Source: Devosia sp. 66-22 (GTDB taxonomy: Bacteria; Pseudomonadota; Alphaproteobacteria; Rhizobiales; Devosiaceae). Taken from it: 64,000 bases of DNA. Position numbers and translations under genes: made by a program. The stretch covers positions 62,001 to 126,000 of the forward strand of contig MKUZ01000022.1 of NCBI GenBank assembly GCA_001899065.1, given 5' to 3'. Position 1 is the first letter of the stretch, and each line of letters begins with the position of its first letter. This document shows positions 17,995 to 25,882 of the stretch, one piece after another. The notes beneath the pieces were generated by a model. The model saw nothing but the letters and a program-made list of their open reading frames with translations. It searched no databases and was not told where the DNA came from.

Positions 17995-19731
17995 TCAGCC
18001 CATCGAGGCGGCCGCGCCGCCACCTGCCTGAAAGGCATTAAGCCGCGCATAGAGGCCGCCGCGGGCGACGAGCTCGGCATGGGTGCCCTGTTCGGCGAGG
18101 CCGCCATCGTCGACCACCACGATGCGGTCGGCATTGCGGATGGTGGCGAGCCGATGCGCGATCACGAGCGTCGTGCGGCCCCGGCTGAGTTCGGCGAGCG
18201 ACGCCTGGATCAGTTGTTCGGTGGCCGTGTCGAGCGCCGATGTCGCCTCGTCGAGGATAAGGATAGGCGGGTTCTTGAGGAAGATGCGGGCGATGGCGAG
18301 CCGCTGCTTCTGTCCGCCGCTCAGCTTGACGCCACGCTCGCCCACTTGCGTGTCGAGCCCTTCGGGCAGGGAGGCGATCAGCTCGTCGAGCTGGGCCCGG
18401 CGGGCGGCGTCCATGATCTCGTCGTCCGAAGCGCCGAGGCGGCCATAGGCGATGTTCTCGCGCATGGTGCCGCCGAACAGGAACACGTCCTGCTGCACGA
18501 TGCCGATATTGCTGCGCAGCGAGGCCTGCGTCATGTCGCGGATGTCGATGCCGTCGACGCTGATGCTGCCCGCATCGGGTTCGTAAAAGCGCGGCAGCAG
18601 CGAGCAGATCGTGGTCTTGCCGGCGCCCGACGGGCCGACCAGCGCCACCGTCTCGCCGGCCCGCACGCTGAGGTCGAACTGGTCGAGCACGCGGCGGCCC
18701 TGGCCATAGGAGAACGACACGTCGCGATAGACGATGTCGCCCTTGAGCGCCGGCGCCTCGGTGGCGCCGGGCCGGTCGGCGATATCGGGCGCGGTGTCGA
18801 GCAGCTCACTGAAGCGGCGGAAGCCGGCAAAACCCTGCGGATAGCTTTCGAGCACGCCGGTAATCTTGTCGATGGGGCGCATGAACACGTCGATCAGCAG
18901 CAGGAAGCCAATGAAGCCGCCATAGCTGAGCGTGCCCTGCACCACGAACCAGGTACCCGCCAGCATCACGATCAGCTGCAGCATGCGGGTCGAGAGATAT
19001 GTGATGGTGATCGAGGCCGTCATCAGCCCATAGGCGTGCAGCTTGGTGTCGCGATAGCCCACATTGTCCTTTTCGAACAGCGACTGCTCGTGGCCCTCAT
19101 TGGCGAAGGCCTTGACCACGCGGATGCCGCCCAGGCTCTCCTCGACGCGCACATTGAAGCGGCCGACGCGGTGGAAGATCTCCTGCCAGTTGCGGGTGAG
19201 CCGCGCGCCATAGACGGCGGCGAGCCAGGTGACGACGGGGACGATGGCGAGCGTGACGAGCGCGAGCTGCCAGTGCATCAGCAGCATCAGGATCAGTGCG
19301 CCGAAGAACGTCATCACGGCGACGAGCAGGTCCTCGGGCCCGTGGTGCGCGACCTCGCCGACATCCTCGAGGTCCTTGGTGACATGGGTGATGAGCTCGC
19401 CCGTCTGGCGGTTGTCGAAGAAGCGGAAGCTGAGCTTGGTGAGGTGCGCGAAGGCGATGCGGCGCAGATCGGTCTCGATGCCGATCCCCAGCACATGGCC
19501 GAAATAGTTCACCACGCCCATCAGCACCGTGTTGAACATGTAGATGACGAGCAGCGCGCCCGCCGCCAGGAGGATCAGCGGCCAGTCGGCGGTGGGCAGC
19601 AGGCGGTCGATGAAGGCCTGCACCGCCGAGGGGAAGGCGAGTTCGAGCAGGCCAAGCAGCACGGCGGCGCCAAAATCGATCAGCAGCAGCCGGCGGTAGG
19701 GACGGTAATAGGCGAAGAAACGGCGGAGCAT
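17995..19731 (-). CDS. ABC exporter, fused membrane and ATPase domains
   Basis: 578 residues, a half-transporter of the MsbA/LmrA type that would act as a dimer. Six membrane helices span roughly residues 10-300; the nucleotide-binding domain has LVGPSGAGKTT, LSGGQKQRLAIAR, ILILDEATSALD and a switch His in VIAHRLATIRN. It follows a siderophore uptake operon on the same strand after 37 bases, so export of a siderophore or other small molecule is possible but unproven. Its Shine-Dalgarno sequence lies inside a perfect 10-base-pair hairpin (19731-19755), which suggests translational control. Confidence 0.88.
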   Translation of the reverse strand: MLRRFFAYYRPYRRLLLIDFGAAVLLGLLELAFPSAVQAFIDRLLPTADWPLILLAAGALLVIYMFNTVLMGVVNYFGHVLGIGIETDLRRIAFAHLTKLSFRFFDNRQTGELITHVTKDLEDVGEVAHHGPEDLLVAVMTFFGALILMLLMHWQLALVTLAIVPVVTWLAAVYGARLTRNWQEIFHRVGRFNVRVEESLGGIRVVKAFANEGHEQSLFEKDNVGYRDTKLHAYGLMTASITITYLSTRMLQLIVMLAGTWFVVQGTLSYGGFIGFLLLIDVFMRPIDKITGVLESYPQGFAGFRRFSELLDTAPDIADRPGATEAPALKGDIVYRDVSFSYGQGRRVLDQFDLSVRAGETVALVGPSGAGKTTICSLLPRFYEPDAGSISVDGIDIRDMTQASLRSNIGIVQQDVFLFGGTMRENIAYGRLGASDDEIMDAARRAQLDELIASLPEGLDTQVGERGVKLSGGQKQRLAIARIFLKNPPILILDEATSALDTATEQLIQASLAELSRGRTTLVIAHRLATIRNADRIVVVDDGGLAEQGTHAELVARGGLYARLNAFQAGGGAAASMG

Positions 19732-19755
19732 CGTGCCCTCATCAGGAGGGCACGA
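19731..19755 (-). promoter_or_regulatory. Hairpin enclosing the ribosome-binding site of the ABC exporter
   Basis: On the minus strand TCGTGCCCTC (19755-19746) pairs perfectly with GAGGGCACGA (19740-19731) around a five-base loop. The GAGGG inside the second arm is the likely Shine-Dalgarno sequence, and the arm's last base is the A of the ATG. The stem would hide the ribosome site. It also starts only 13 bases after the fecB-like stop, so it might act as an attenuator, though no T-run follows. Confidence 0.6.
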
Positions 19756-19768
19756 CGCCCTCGGTCAA

Positions 19769-20749
19769 CTACTTGGCGGCGTCGGCGAGGCCGGCGACGA
19801 ACTTGTCCAGCATCCACGGAATGCTGAGCGGCGACGGCGCGGAGGTGGCCATCACATAGCTCTTGCCGTTGAGGCGGAGCATGCGGCCATCCGCCACCGG
19901 AGCAAAGCGCCGGATCAGGTCGTTCTGGTAGAGCGCGTCCGCCTCCGGGCCGCCCTCATCGAGCAGGATCAGCACGTCGGCATCCACGCTGGCAAGATTC
20001 TCGAGGCTGACATCGAAGAAGTAGCCCGGCTGCTTGCTCAGTTCCAGCACGCCCGGCGATACCTTGAGGCCAAGCTGCTCGACCATGGGGATGCGCGGAT
20101 CGGTGGCCGAATAGACGTTCATGCCGGCGGTGCCTACCCACAGCGAACCGAAGGTGAAGGTCTTGTCCTTGAACTCGGGATGCGCCGCGGCGGTGTCGGC
20201 GAATCTGGCGTTGACGCTGTCGACCAGCGCCTGCGCTTCGGCCGACTTGCCCAGCGCCTTGCCCACGGTCAGCGTGATGTCCTGCCACGAGCCGGCCCAC
20301 GGGTCCTTGGCATAGGCAATGGTGGGCGCGATGGCCGACAGGCGGCCATACTGGTCCTGCGTGATCCCGCTATAGGGCGCGAGGATCACGTCGGGATCGA
20401 GCGCGAGGAGCTGCTCATAGGGAATGTCGGTGTCGAAATTGATCACCGCCGGCGCCGGCTTGCCGCTGGCGGCCACCGCGTCGTTGACCCAGGGCAACAC
20501 GCCCTTCTCGTCACCGCCCCACATCTGCTCGGGGATGGCGACCGGGACTTCGCCGAGCGCCAGCACCGCGTCCTGCGTGGTCCAGCCAATGGTGACGATG
20601 CGCTCGGGCTTGGCGGCGAGCGTTGTCTCGCCGAAGGCATGCGTGAAGGTGACGGGATAGGTGTCCTGCGCGGCCGCGGGCGCGGTGAGCGCAGCGGCCA
20701 TGCCAATGGCGGCAAGGCCCAGGGTGAAGATGCGGCGGGTGATCGTCAT
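19769..20749 (-). CDS. Ferric-siderophore ABC transporter, periplasmic binding protein
   Basis: 326 residues from the ATG at 20749, which starts a clean signal peptide (TRRIFTLGLAAIGMAAALTAPAAA in outline) and has GGAAAG upstream. The mature part shows AKPERIVTIGWTTQDAVLALG, LLALDPDVILAPYSGIT and the late DADVILLLDEGG-type lobe of the FecB/FepB/FhuD family. It would capture a ferric siderophore in the periplasm. The frame is open back to an ATG at 20890 that overlaps the fecE-like stop as ATGA, but those 47 extra residues would spoil the signal peptide. It is the last importer gene before the exporter. Confidence 0.88.
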   Translation of the reverse strand: MTITRRIFTLGLAAIGMAAALTAPAAAQDTYPVTFTHAFGETTLAAKPERIVTIGWTTQDAVLALGEVPVAIPEQMWGGDEKGVLPWVNDAVAASGKPAPAVINFDTDIPYEQLLALDPDVILAPYSGITQDQYGRLSAIAPTIAYAKDPWAGSWQDITLTVGKALGKSAEAQALVDSVNARFADTAAAHPEFKDKTFTFGSLWVGTAGMNVYSATDPRIPMVEQLGLKVSPGVLELSKQPGYFFDVSLENLASVDADVLILLDEGGPEADALYQNDLIRRFAPVADGRMLRLNGKSYVMATSAPSPLSIPWMLDKFVAGLADAAK

Positions 20750-20886
20750 GTGGTCGTCTTTCCGGGTGGAGGAGGGGATCGCCGCGCCTGCGACCGGCGG
20801 GTCGAGGCGAAGGGATGGGGGACACCGCGCCGGGTCCCGCCCGAGCGCGTCGCGATGGATGTCGTCGGTGATGGTGCGGGCGCGCA

Positions 20887-21729
20887 TCATGGTGCCTTCT
20901 CCTCGAACGGATGGATGCCGCCGCTGCGCGGAATGACGAGCGGTGTGTGCGAAATGGGGTCCTCGATCACAACGCAGGGCAGGCCGAACACCTCCTCAAC
21001 CAGCGTCGGGGTCACGATGTCGCGCGGATTGCCCTCGGCGGCGATCTTGCCGTCACGCATGGCGATCAGGTGCGACGCGTAGCGGCAGGCCTGATTGAGG
21101 TCGTGCAGCACGGCGACGATGGTGTGGCCGCTGCGGCGGTTGAGGTCGCGCAGCAGGTCGAGCAGTTCGATCTGGTGGGCGATGTCGAGGAAGGTCGTGG
21201 GCTCGTCGAGCAGCAGGATCGGCGTTTTCTGTGCCAGCACCATCGCGACCCAGACGCGCTGCCGCTGGCCGCCCGAGAGCTCGTCGACCAAGCGTCGCGA
21301 CAACGGCGCCACGCGCGTCGCGTGCATCGCATCGACAACGGCGGCCTCGTCGTCCTTCGACCATTGGCGGAGCAGCTTCTGGTGCGGGTAGCGGCCGCGC
21401 GCGACGAGGTCGGCGACGGTGATGCCGTCCGGCGCGATCGAGGTCTGCGGCAACAGGCCGAGCCGCTGCGCCACGTCGCGCGCCGCGTAGGAATGGATGG
21501 TCCTGCCGTCGAGCACCACGTCGCCGGCGGTCGGCTTCAACAGGCGCGACAGGGCGCGCAGCAGCGTGGACTTGCCGCAGGCGTTGGGACCGACGATGAC
21601 GGTGAACGACTTGTCGGGGATCGCGACATTGAGCCGCTCGCCGATGATGCGCTTGTCGTAGCCGATGGTGGCGTTGCGGGCTTCGAGGCGTGGTTCCTCG
21701 GCGGCGATGATGGAGCTCATCTGGTTCAT
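20887..21729 (-). CDS. Ferric-siderophore ABC transporter ATPase (FecE/FepC type)
   Basis: 280 residues from the ATG at 21729; a second ATG lies at 21720. It powers the permease pair encoded just upstream. Motifs: Walker A VGPNACGKSTLLRAL, signature LSGGQRQRVWVAM, Walker B ILLLDEPTTFLDIAHQIELL, and the switch region VLHDLNQACRYASHL, all close to FecE, FepC and FhuC. The gap to the permease stop is 11 bases. The frame continues upstream without a plausible start, overlapping the permease. Confidence 0.92.
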   Translation of the reverse strand: MNQMSSIIAAEEPRLEARNATIGYDKRIIGERLNVAIPDKSFTVIVGPNACGKSTLLRALSRLLKPTAGDVVLDGRTIHSYAARDVAQRLGLLPQTSIAPDGITVADLVARGRYPHQKLLRQWSKDDEAAVVDAMHATRVAPLSRRLVDELSGGQRQRVWVAMVLAQKTPILLLDEPTTFLDIAHQIELLDLLRDLNRRSGHTIVAVLHDLNQACRYASHLIAMRDGKIAAEGNPRDIVTPTLVEEVFGLPCVVIEDPISHTPLVIPRSGGIHPFEEKAP

Positions 21730-21740
21730 TCTGTCCACCT

Positions 21741-22805
21741 CTATCGCCGGGCTTCGCGCATCAGCAGCCAGGCGAAATACAGCCCGCCGATGCAGATGGT
21801 GACGATGCCCACGGGGAGTTGCGTGGGCGCGAATGCGCGTTGCGCCAGACAGTCGGCGACGCCGAGCAGTAGGGCACCTGTCGCGGCCGACGGCAGCAGC
21901 GCGACGCCGGCCGATTTGGTGAGCCGCATGGCGATCTGCGGGGCCGCCAGCGCGACGAAGGCGATGGGACCGGCCGCCGCCGTGACCGTGGCGGTGAGCG
22001 CGACGCCCACAATGGTCATGGCGAGGCGCGTCCATTCGGCATTAACGCCGAGCGAACGGGCTGCATCGTCGCCCATTTCGATCTGCCGCATCGGGCGCGA
22101 GATGAAGAATGCCGCCGGAACCAGCACGGCGAGCACGGCGCACACCTGCGCGAGGCGTTCGAGCGTCATGCCGTTGAGCGAGCCGACGCCCCAGATCGCA
22201 GCGGCCATCGCCACTTCGAGGTCGGCGCGGATGAGGAGATAGGTGTTGAAGGAATTGAGCATCGCCGAAATACCGATGCCCACGATGATGAGGCGGAAGC
22301 CCTGCACGCCGCCGCGCCAGGCCAGCAGGTAGACGACGAGGGCGGTGATGATGCCGCCCAGCAGCGCGCCGCCCGCCACGGCGTAGAACGTGCCCTTGAG
22401 CACGATGATGACGATGAGCGCGCCAGTATAGGCGCCAGAATCGAAGCCAATGACGTCGGGGCTGCCCAGCGGATTGCGCGTCAGCGACTGGAAGATCGCG
22501 CCGCTGATGCCCAGCGCCGCGCCCATGATCAGCGCCAACGAGGTTCGCGGCAGCCGCCACTCGACCACCACCATATGCACCTTGGCGGTCGCCTGGCCGA
22601 ACAGCGCGCCGACGACCTCGGGAACGGCGATCTGGAATTCGCCGCTCGTCAGCGTCACCAGCGCCACCGCGATGGCGATCGCCACGACGACGGCTGAGAC
22701 AAGGAGCGCGCGCAGGTCGAGCCGCTGCGTCAGTCTGCCGCCCCACAGATTGAGAATGCCCGTGGGACGCCCGAAATCGATCTTGCTCGGCCCGATGAGG
22801 CTCAT
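21741..22805 (-). CDS. Ferric-siderophore ABC permease (FecD/FepG type)
   Basis: 354 residues with eight to ten hydrophobic segments. Family marks are WRLPRTSLALIMGAALGISGAIFQSLTRNPLGSPDVIG and, at the C-terminus, GPIAFVALAAPQIAMRLTKS and LPVGIVTICIGGLYFAWLL (given in part). Its ATG overlaps the stop of the partner permease as ATGA (22802-22805). It forms the membrane channel with the FecC-type protein. Confidence 0.92.
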   Translation of the reverse strand: MSLIGPSKIDFGRPTGILNLWGGRLTQRLDLRALLVSAVVVAIAIAVALVTLTSGEFQIAVPEVVGALFGQATAKVHMVVVEWRLPRTSLALIMGAALGISGAIFQSLTRNPLGSPDVIGFDSGAYTGALIVIIVLKGTFYAVAGGALLGGIITALVVYLLAWRGGVQGFRLIIVGIGISAMLNSFNTYLLIRADLEVAMAAAIWGVGSLNGMTLERLAQVCAVLAVLVPAAFFISRPMRQIEMGDDAARSLGVNAEWTRLAMTIVGVALTATVTAAAGPIAFVALAAPQIAMRLTKSAGVALLPSAATGALLLGVADCLAQRAFAPTQLPVGIVTICIGGLYFAWLLMREARR

Positions 22806-23860
22806 AATCCGCTCACCTTGCGGCGCCGCGCGAGGAGGATCAGCACCGGCGCGCCGACAAAGGCGGTGACGATGCCCACCTGCAATTCGCCCGGCCGCAT
22901 CACGACGCGCCCGATGATGTCGGCGCTGAGCAGCAGCACCGGCGACAGCACGATGGTCAGCGCCGCGATCCAGCGCTGGTCGGCACCGATCAGCCAGCGC
23001 GCAATGTGGGGGATCATGAGGCCGATGAAGACGATGGGACCCGCCGCGGCGGTGGCGGCGCCGGCGAGGAGGGTGACGGAGATGACGACGGTCACGCGCG
23101 TGCGGGTGATGTTGGCGCCCAGCGAGGCCGCCAGATCGTCGCCCAGCGCGATGGCGTTGAGCGGACGCGTCGCGACGATGGCGAGGACAAGGCCGATGGC
23201 GAGGAAGGGCGCCGCGACGACGATGTTGTCGTAGCCGGGCGCGGTGAGCGAGCCGGCACGCCAGAAGCGCATCGCGTCGAACGTTGCCGGGTTGAGCAGC
23301 TCGAGCCCCGACTGCACGCCGCTGAGCACGGCGCTGATCGCCACGCCGGCGAGCGTCAGGCGGATCGGCGTCGCGGCCCCGCGGCCGACCGAGCCGATGG
23401 CATAAACCAGCACGGTCGCAAGGATCGCGCCGAGGAAGGCGAACCAGATGTAGGAGCTGATGCTGGTGAAGCCGAACAGGCCCACCGCCAGCGTCACGAA
23501 GAAACTGGCGCCGGCATTGACGCCGAGGATGCCGGGGTCGGCCAGCGGATTGCGCGTCAGCGCCTGGATCAGCGCACCGGAGAGGCCGAGCGCGATACCG
23601 ACGCCGAGGCCCAGGACCGTGCGTGGCACGCGCAACGCCATGATGATCGCGTGGTCGTCGCTGTCATTGTAGTTGAACAACGCGTCGATGACAGTGGGCA
23701 GGGGAATGTCCTTGGAGCCGATCGCGATGCTGGCGAGCAGCACGAAAACGAGAACGCCGATGGCGATCAGCAGCCAGAAGCCGCGCTGCGCATTGGTCGC
23801 GGCAAGGCCGACGCGTTCGTCGTCCTCGCGTGCTGCCACGTCGCGCGCCGCATCGGTCAT
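22802..23860 (-). CDS. Ferric-siderophore ABC permease (FecC/FepD type)
   Basis: 352 residues. LRVPRTVLGLGVGIALGLSGALIQ, ALTRNPLADPGILGVNAGAS, GPIVFIGLMIPHIARWLIG and the C-terminal LQVGIVTAFVGAPVLILLARR are classic FecCD features. A charged 25-residue cytoplasmic N-terminus precedes the first helix. Its ATG overlaps the stop of a truncated binding-protein gene (23857-24018), so it was once the second gene of a binding-protein-first operon. Confidence 0.92.
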   Translation of the reverse strand: MTDAARDVAAREDDERVGLAATNAQRGFWLLIAIGVLVFVLLASIAIGSKDIPLPTVIDALFNYNDSDDHAIIMALRVPRTVLGLGVGIALGLSGALIQALTRNPLADPGILGVNAGASFFVTLAVGLFGFTSISSYIWFAFLGAILATVLVYAIGSVGRGAATPIRLTLAGVAISAVLSGVQSGLELLNPATFDAMRFWRAGSLTAPGYDNIVVAAPFLAIGLVLAIVATRPLNAIALGDDLAASLGANITRTRVTVVISVTLLAGAATAAAGPIVFIGLMIPHIARWLIGADQRWIAALTIVLSPVLLLSADIIGRVVMRPGELQVGIVTAFVGAPVLILLARRRKVSGL

Positions 23861-24018
23861 TGCGCGTCGGCCTTCCGCGGGTGCACCGGCAGCTCGGCCG
23901 TGTAGCCGTCATAGGTGAAGGTCTCCGCGGCCGCCGCGCCCAGCGGCAACAGGCCGAACAGTGCCGCGCACAGGGCAGCCAATGGCATGACGGCGTGGCG
24001 GCCGAGGGACGGCGGCAT
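23857..24018 (-). pseudogene. Remnant of a siderophore binding-protein gene (53 codons)
   Basis: A short frame with AGGAG eight bases upstream encodes a signal peptide (LAALCAALFGLLPLGAAAAE) followed by TFTYDGYTAELPVHP, the first strand of FecB/FhuD-type binding proteins, and then RKADAQ and a stop. The family is normally about 300 residues, so over 80 percent is gone. The stop overlaps the permease ATG as ATGA, just as an intact gene's would. This fits an in-frame internal deletion that kept both ends. The two intact binding proteins nearby (19769-20749, 24316-25230) may have taken over. A real tiny periplasmic peptide is the alternative. Confidence 0.65.
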
Positions 24019-24137
24019 GGGGCGGGCTCCTGAGGCGCTTCGAGGCAGGCGCTAACAATCATGATCTGCCAAGTCAACTTAATCTGGCCTAGTTTGGAAT
24101 GGCTCTAGAGTGGGATTCGAATATCAGGGCACATATC

Positions 24138-24166
24138 TTGACAATCATAGTCATATTTGTGCGTAT
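24138..24166 (+). promoter_or_regulatory. Candidate promoter for the second siderophore-binding protein
   Basis: A consensus TTGACA (24138-24143) lies in an unusually AT-rich stretch of the divergent region between the two siderophore units. Seventeen bases on, GCGTAT (24161-24166) is a poor -10 match. An imperfect dyad CTAG...CTAG at about 24090-24110 lies upstream and could bind an iron regulator (Irr, RirA or Fur), but no clear consensus was seen. Confidence 0.3.
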
Positions 24167-24194
24167 GGCGCCGCTTTTGACCATGAGGCTCGCC

Positions 24195-24293
24195 ATGATG
24201 CGCATCCTGCTCGCCCTGTCCTCCTGTTGGTGCCTGCCGCCCGCGCTCGCCGCCGATGGCGACCCGGCCACACCCGTCCCCTCGTTCGATTAA
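24195..24293 (+). other. Small secreted-peptide frame upstream of the binding protein
   Basis: A 32-codon frame (ATG 24195 or 24198, GAGG about six bases upstream) would make a signal peptide (MMRILLALSSCWCLPPALAA) and only a dozen residues, DGDPATPVPSFD, before TAA. It stops 22 bases before the next gene. It may be another truncated exported-protein gene, for instance the start of a lost outer-membrane receptor, or a leader. No homology was recognised. Confidence 0.3.
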
Positions 24294-24315
24294 CGCTCAC
24301 CAAGGGATCAGCGTC

Positions 24316-25230
24316 ATGACATCACTTTCCCGCCGCGCCTTCACGCTCGCTGGCATCGGCCTTGCCGGGGCGAGCCTGCTGCCGGGCCGGGCCTTCGCCC
24401 AGGGCGAAATGCGTTCGGTGACCACTTCGCTGGGCACCTACGACATCCCAGCGCGGCCGCAGCGCGTCGTCGCCATCGATTCGCGGCTCGACATGCAGCC
24501 GGCGCTGGCGCTCGGCCTGCCGATCGTCGGCTACGGCCATTCCGTCCCCGGCGCCTGGGTGCCGATCGGCAAGGACGTGGCGTTCGTGGGTTCGGAGGTC
24601 AATGTCGAGCAGGTGCTCGCGCTCGACCCCGATCTCATCATCTGCAGCGACTACGATCCCGACAGTGTCTGGTGGCCGCTCAATAAGCTGCGCCAGATCG
24701 CCCCGGTGCTGCCCACCAAGGGCGACGACACCTGGCGCAACCAGTTCCGCACCCTCGCCGGCTTCCTCGGCATGGAGGGCGGCGCGGAAGGCGCCATCGC
24801 CGGCTACGACGCGCTGGTCGACGGCGTGCAGGCAAAGCATGGCAGCAAGCTGGGCGAAAAGACCGTCATCAGCGTGCAGCCCGATGCGGGCGGCCTGTGG
24901 CCGATGAACGGCTCCAACATGCTGCATGCGCAGGTGCTTGCCGACCTCGGCGCGAAAACCATTCCGCCAGGCGACCTGCAGAAATACGAGGCCGAGAAGG
25001 TGACGTCGGAGAGCTTCCTCGACGTGCTGGGCGAGGTCGACGGCTTCCTGCTTGCAACAACCGGGACCGACGAAACCAACGTGCTCTCCAAGGAGCCGCT
25101 ATGGCAGCGCCTGCCGGCGGTCGCCGCCGGCGCCGTCGTCGCCTCCAAGGGCAACGTCAACTATGGCAGCATCTACTCGGCCACCCACCTGGTCCACCTG
25201 TTCGACGAGCTTTACGGCAAGATCGCCTGA
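24316..25230 (+). CDS. Siderophore-type ABC binding protein, Tat-exported
   Basis: 304 residues from the ATG at 24316. The N-terminus has a twin-arginine motif, SRRAFTLAG, then a hydrophobic run ending in RAFAQ, so export of a folded protein by Tat is likely. The mature part shows IPARPQRVVAIDSRLDMQPALALG, VGSEVNVEQVLALDPDLIICSD and a C-terminal lobe with GNVNYGSIYSATHLVHLFDEL, all FecB/FhuD-like. It is divergent from the permease-ATPase operon and probably delivers a second siderophore to the same permease. Confidence 0.87.
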   Translation: MTSLSRRAFTLAGIGLAGASLLPGRAFAQGEMRSVTTSLGTYDIPARPQRVVAIDSRLDMQPALALGLPIVGYGHSVPGAWVPIGKDVAFVGSEVNVEQVLALDPDLIICSDYDPDSVWWPLNKLRQIAPVLPTKGDDTWRNQFRTLAGFLGMEGGAEGAIAGYDALVDGVQAKHGSKLGEKTVISVQPDAGGLWPMNGSNMLHAQVLADLGAKTIPPGDLQKYEAEKVTSESFLDVLGEVDGFLLATTGTDETNVLSKEPLWQRLPAVAAGAVVASKGNVNYGSIYSATHLVHLFDELYGKIA

Positions 25231-25253
25231 TCGGGCGCAAGCCGTCCGGCTTC

Positions 25254-25292
25254 CGCCGCGCTCTCCCGGCGATCGGCCAGGAGAGCGCGGCG
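25254..25292. terminator. Bidirectional terminator-like hairpin
   Basis: A perfect stem of 13 base pairs (25254-25266 with 25280-25292, core GCCGCGCTCTCC) with a 13-base loop sits between two convergent stops at 25230 and 25299. No T-run follows on either side, so it may block read-through or stabilise 3' ends rather than be a textbook intrinsic terminator. Confidence 0.65.
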
Positions 25293-25298
25293 TGCCCG

Positions 25299-25529
25299 CT
25301 AGCTGCCCTGCCGCCTGGCCGCGAGATCCTGCGCCACGCTGTCGCGTTCCTCGATGTCGCGCACCAGCCACGCCTCGATGATGCGCTGCCGGCTGCCCAT
25401 TGTGTGGAACGGCAGGGCCGGTGCCAGCACTTCCGAAAAATCCCGCGCCTGTTTGTGCGTCTGTCGGTTCATGATCGGCAATTCACACCAGCGCCGCATG
25501 GCTTCGCGCTGGGCTTCGTCTTTGGTCAT
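25299..25529 (-). CDS. Small hypothetical protein (76 aa)
   Basis: 76 residues with GGGAG seven bases before the ATG at 25529. It is charged and probably helical and cytoplasmic: TKDEAQREAMRRWCELP, then HKQARDFSEVLAPALPFHT and a basic/acidic C-terminus. No domain recognised. The good ribosome site, and the convergent hairpin placed just after its stop, argue that it is expressed. Longer starts exist (25577), but they extend past the ribosome site. Confidence 0.6.
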   Translation of the reverse strand: MTKDEAQREAMRRWCELPIMNRQTHKQARDFSEVLAPALPFHTMGSRQRIIEAWLVRDIEERDSVAQDLAARRQGS

Positions 25530-25654
25530 CGTCGAGCTCCCGCGGCGACCTATGGGGGGATTCGCGCGGAAGTGCACTTGCCTTTGACAGCGTTGTGACG
25601 GAACCCCGGGGCCGCGCCGCCGGTTGATAGCCGCACGACACGAGGAGCCCCGCC

Positions 25655-25882
25655 ATGACCACCCAGGAACTGCTGATCGGCGAGATCAATGTCGTCGCCG
25701 ATTTCGTCGAGCTGCTGGCGCGCCGCCGCGCCCATGGCGAGATCAGCGCGCTCTATCCCGACGCGCGCGACGCGGCGGAAACCATCATGTATCTGCGCAA
25801 CGACGCCCCGGGCTTCCTGCAGCCCGAGCTGGCCATGCTCGAAGCGCGCTGCACCTCGATCCTGCGCTCGATCGCCAATTAG
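25655..25882 (+). CDS. Small hypothetical protein (75 aa)
   Basis: 75 residues, mostly helical: TTQELLIGEINVVADFVELL, then AAETIMYLRNDAPGFLQPEL and SILRSIAN. GAGGAG lies eight bases before the ATG. It is divergent from the 76-residue gene, and its last four bases overlap the convergent GH5 stop. No function recognised. Confidence 0.6.
   Translation: MTTQELLIGEINVVADFVELLARRRAHGEISALYPDARDAAETIMYLRNDAPGFLQPELAMLEARCTSILRSIAN

Noticed and set aside
20750-20890. A 47-residue N-terminal extension of the siderophore receptor starting in an ATGA overlap with the ATPase gene
   Set aside because: It would bury the signal peptide. The ATG at 20749 has its own ribosome site and begins a normal signal sequence.
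24085-24115. A Fur, RirA or Irr box before the siderophore genes
   Set aside because: The imperfect CTAG dyad does not match a known iron-box consensus well enough to claim one.
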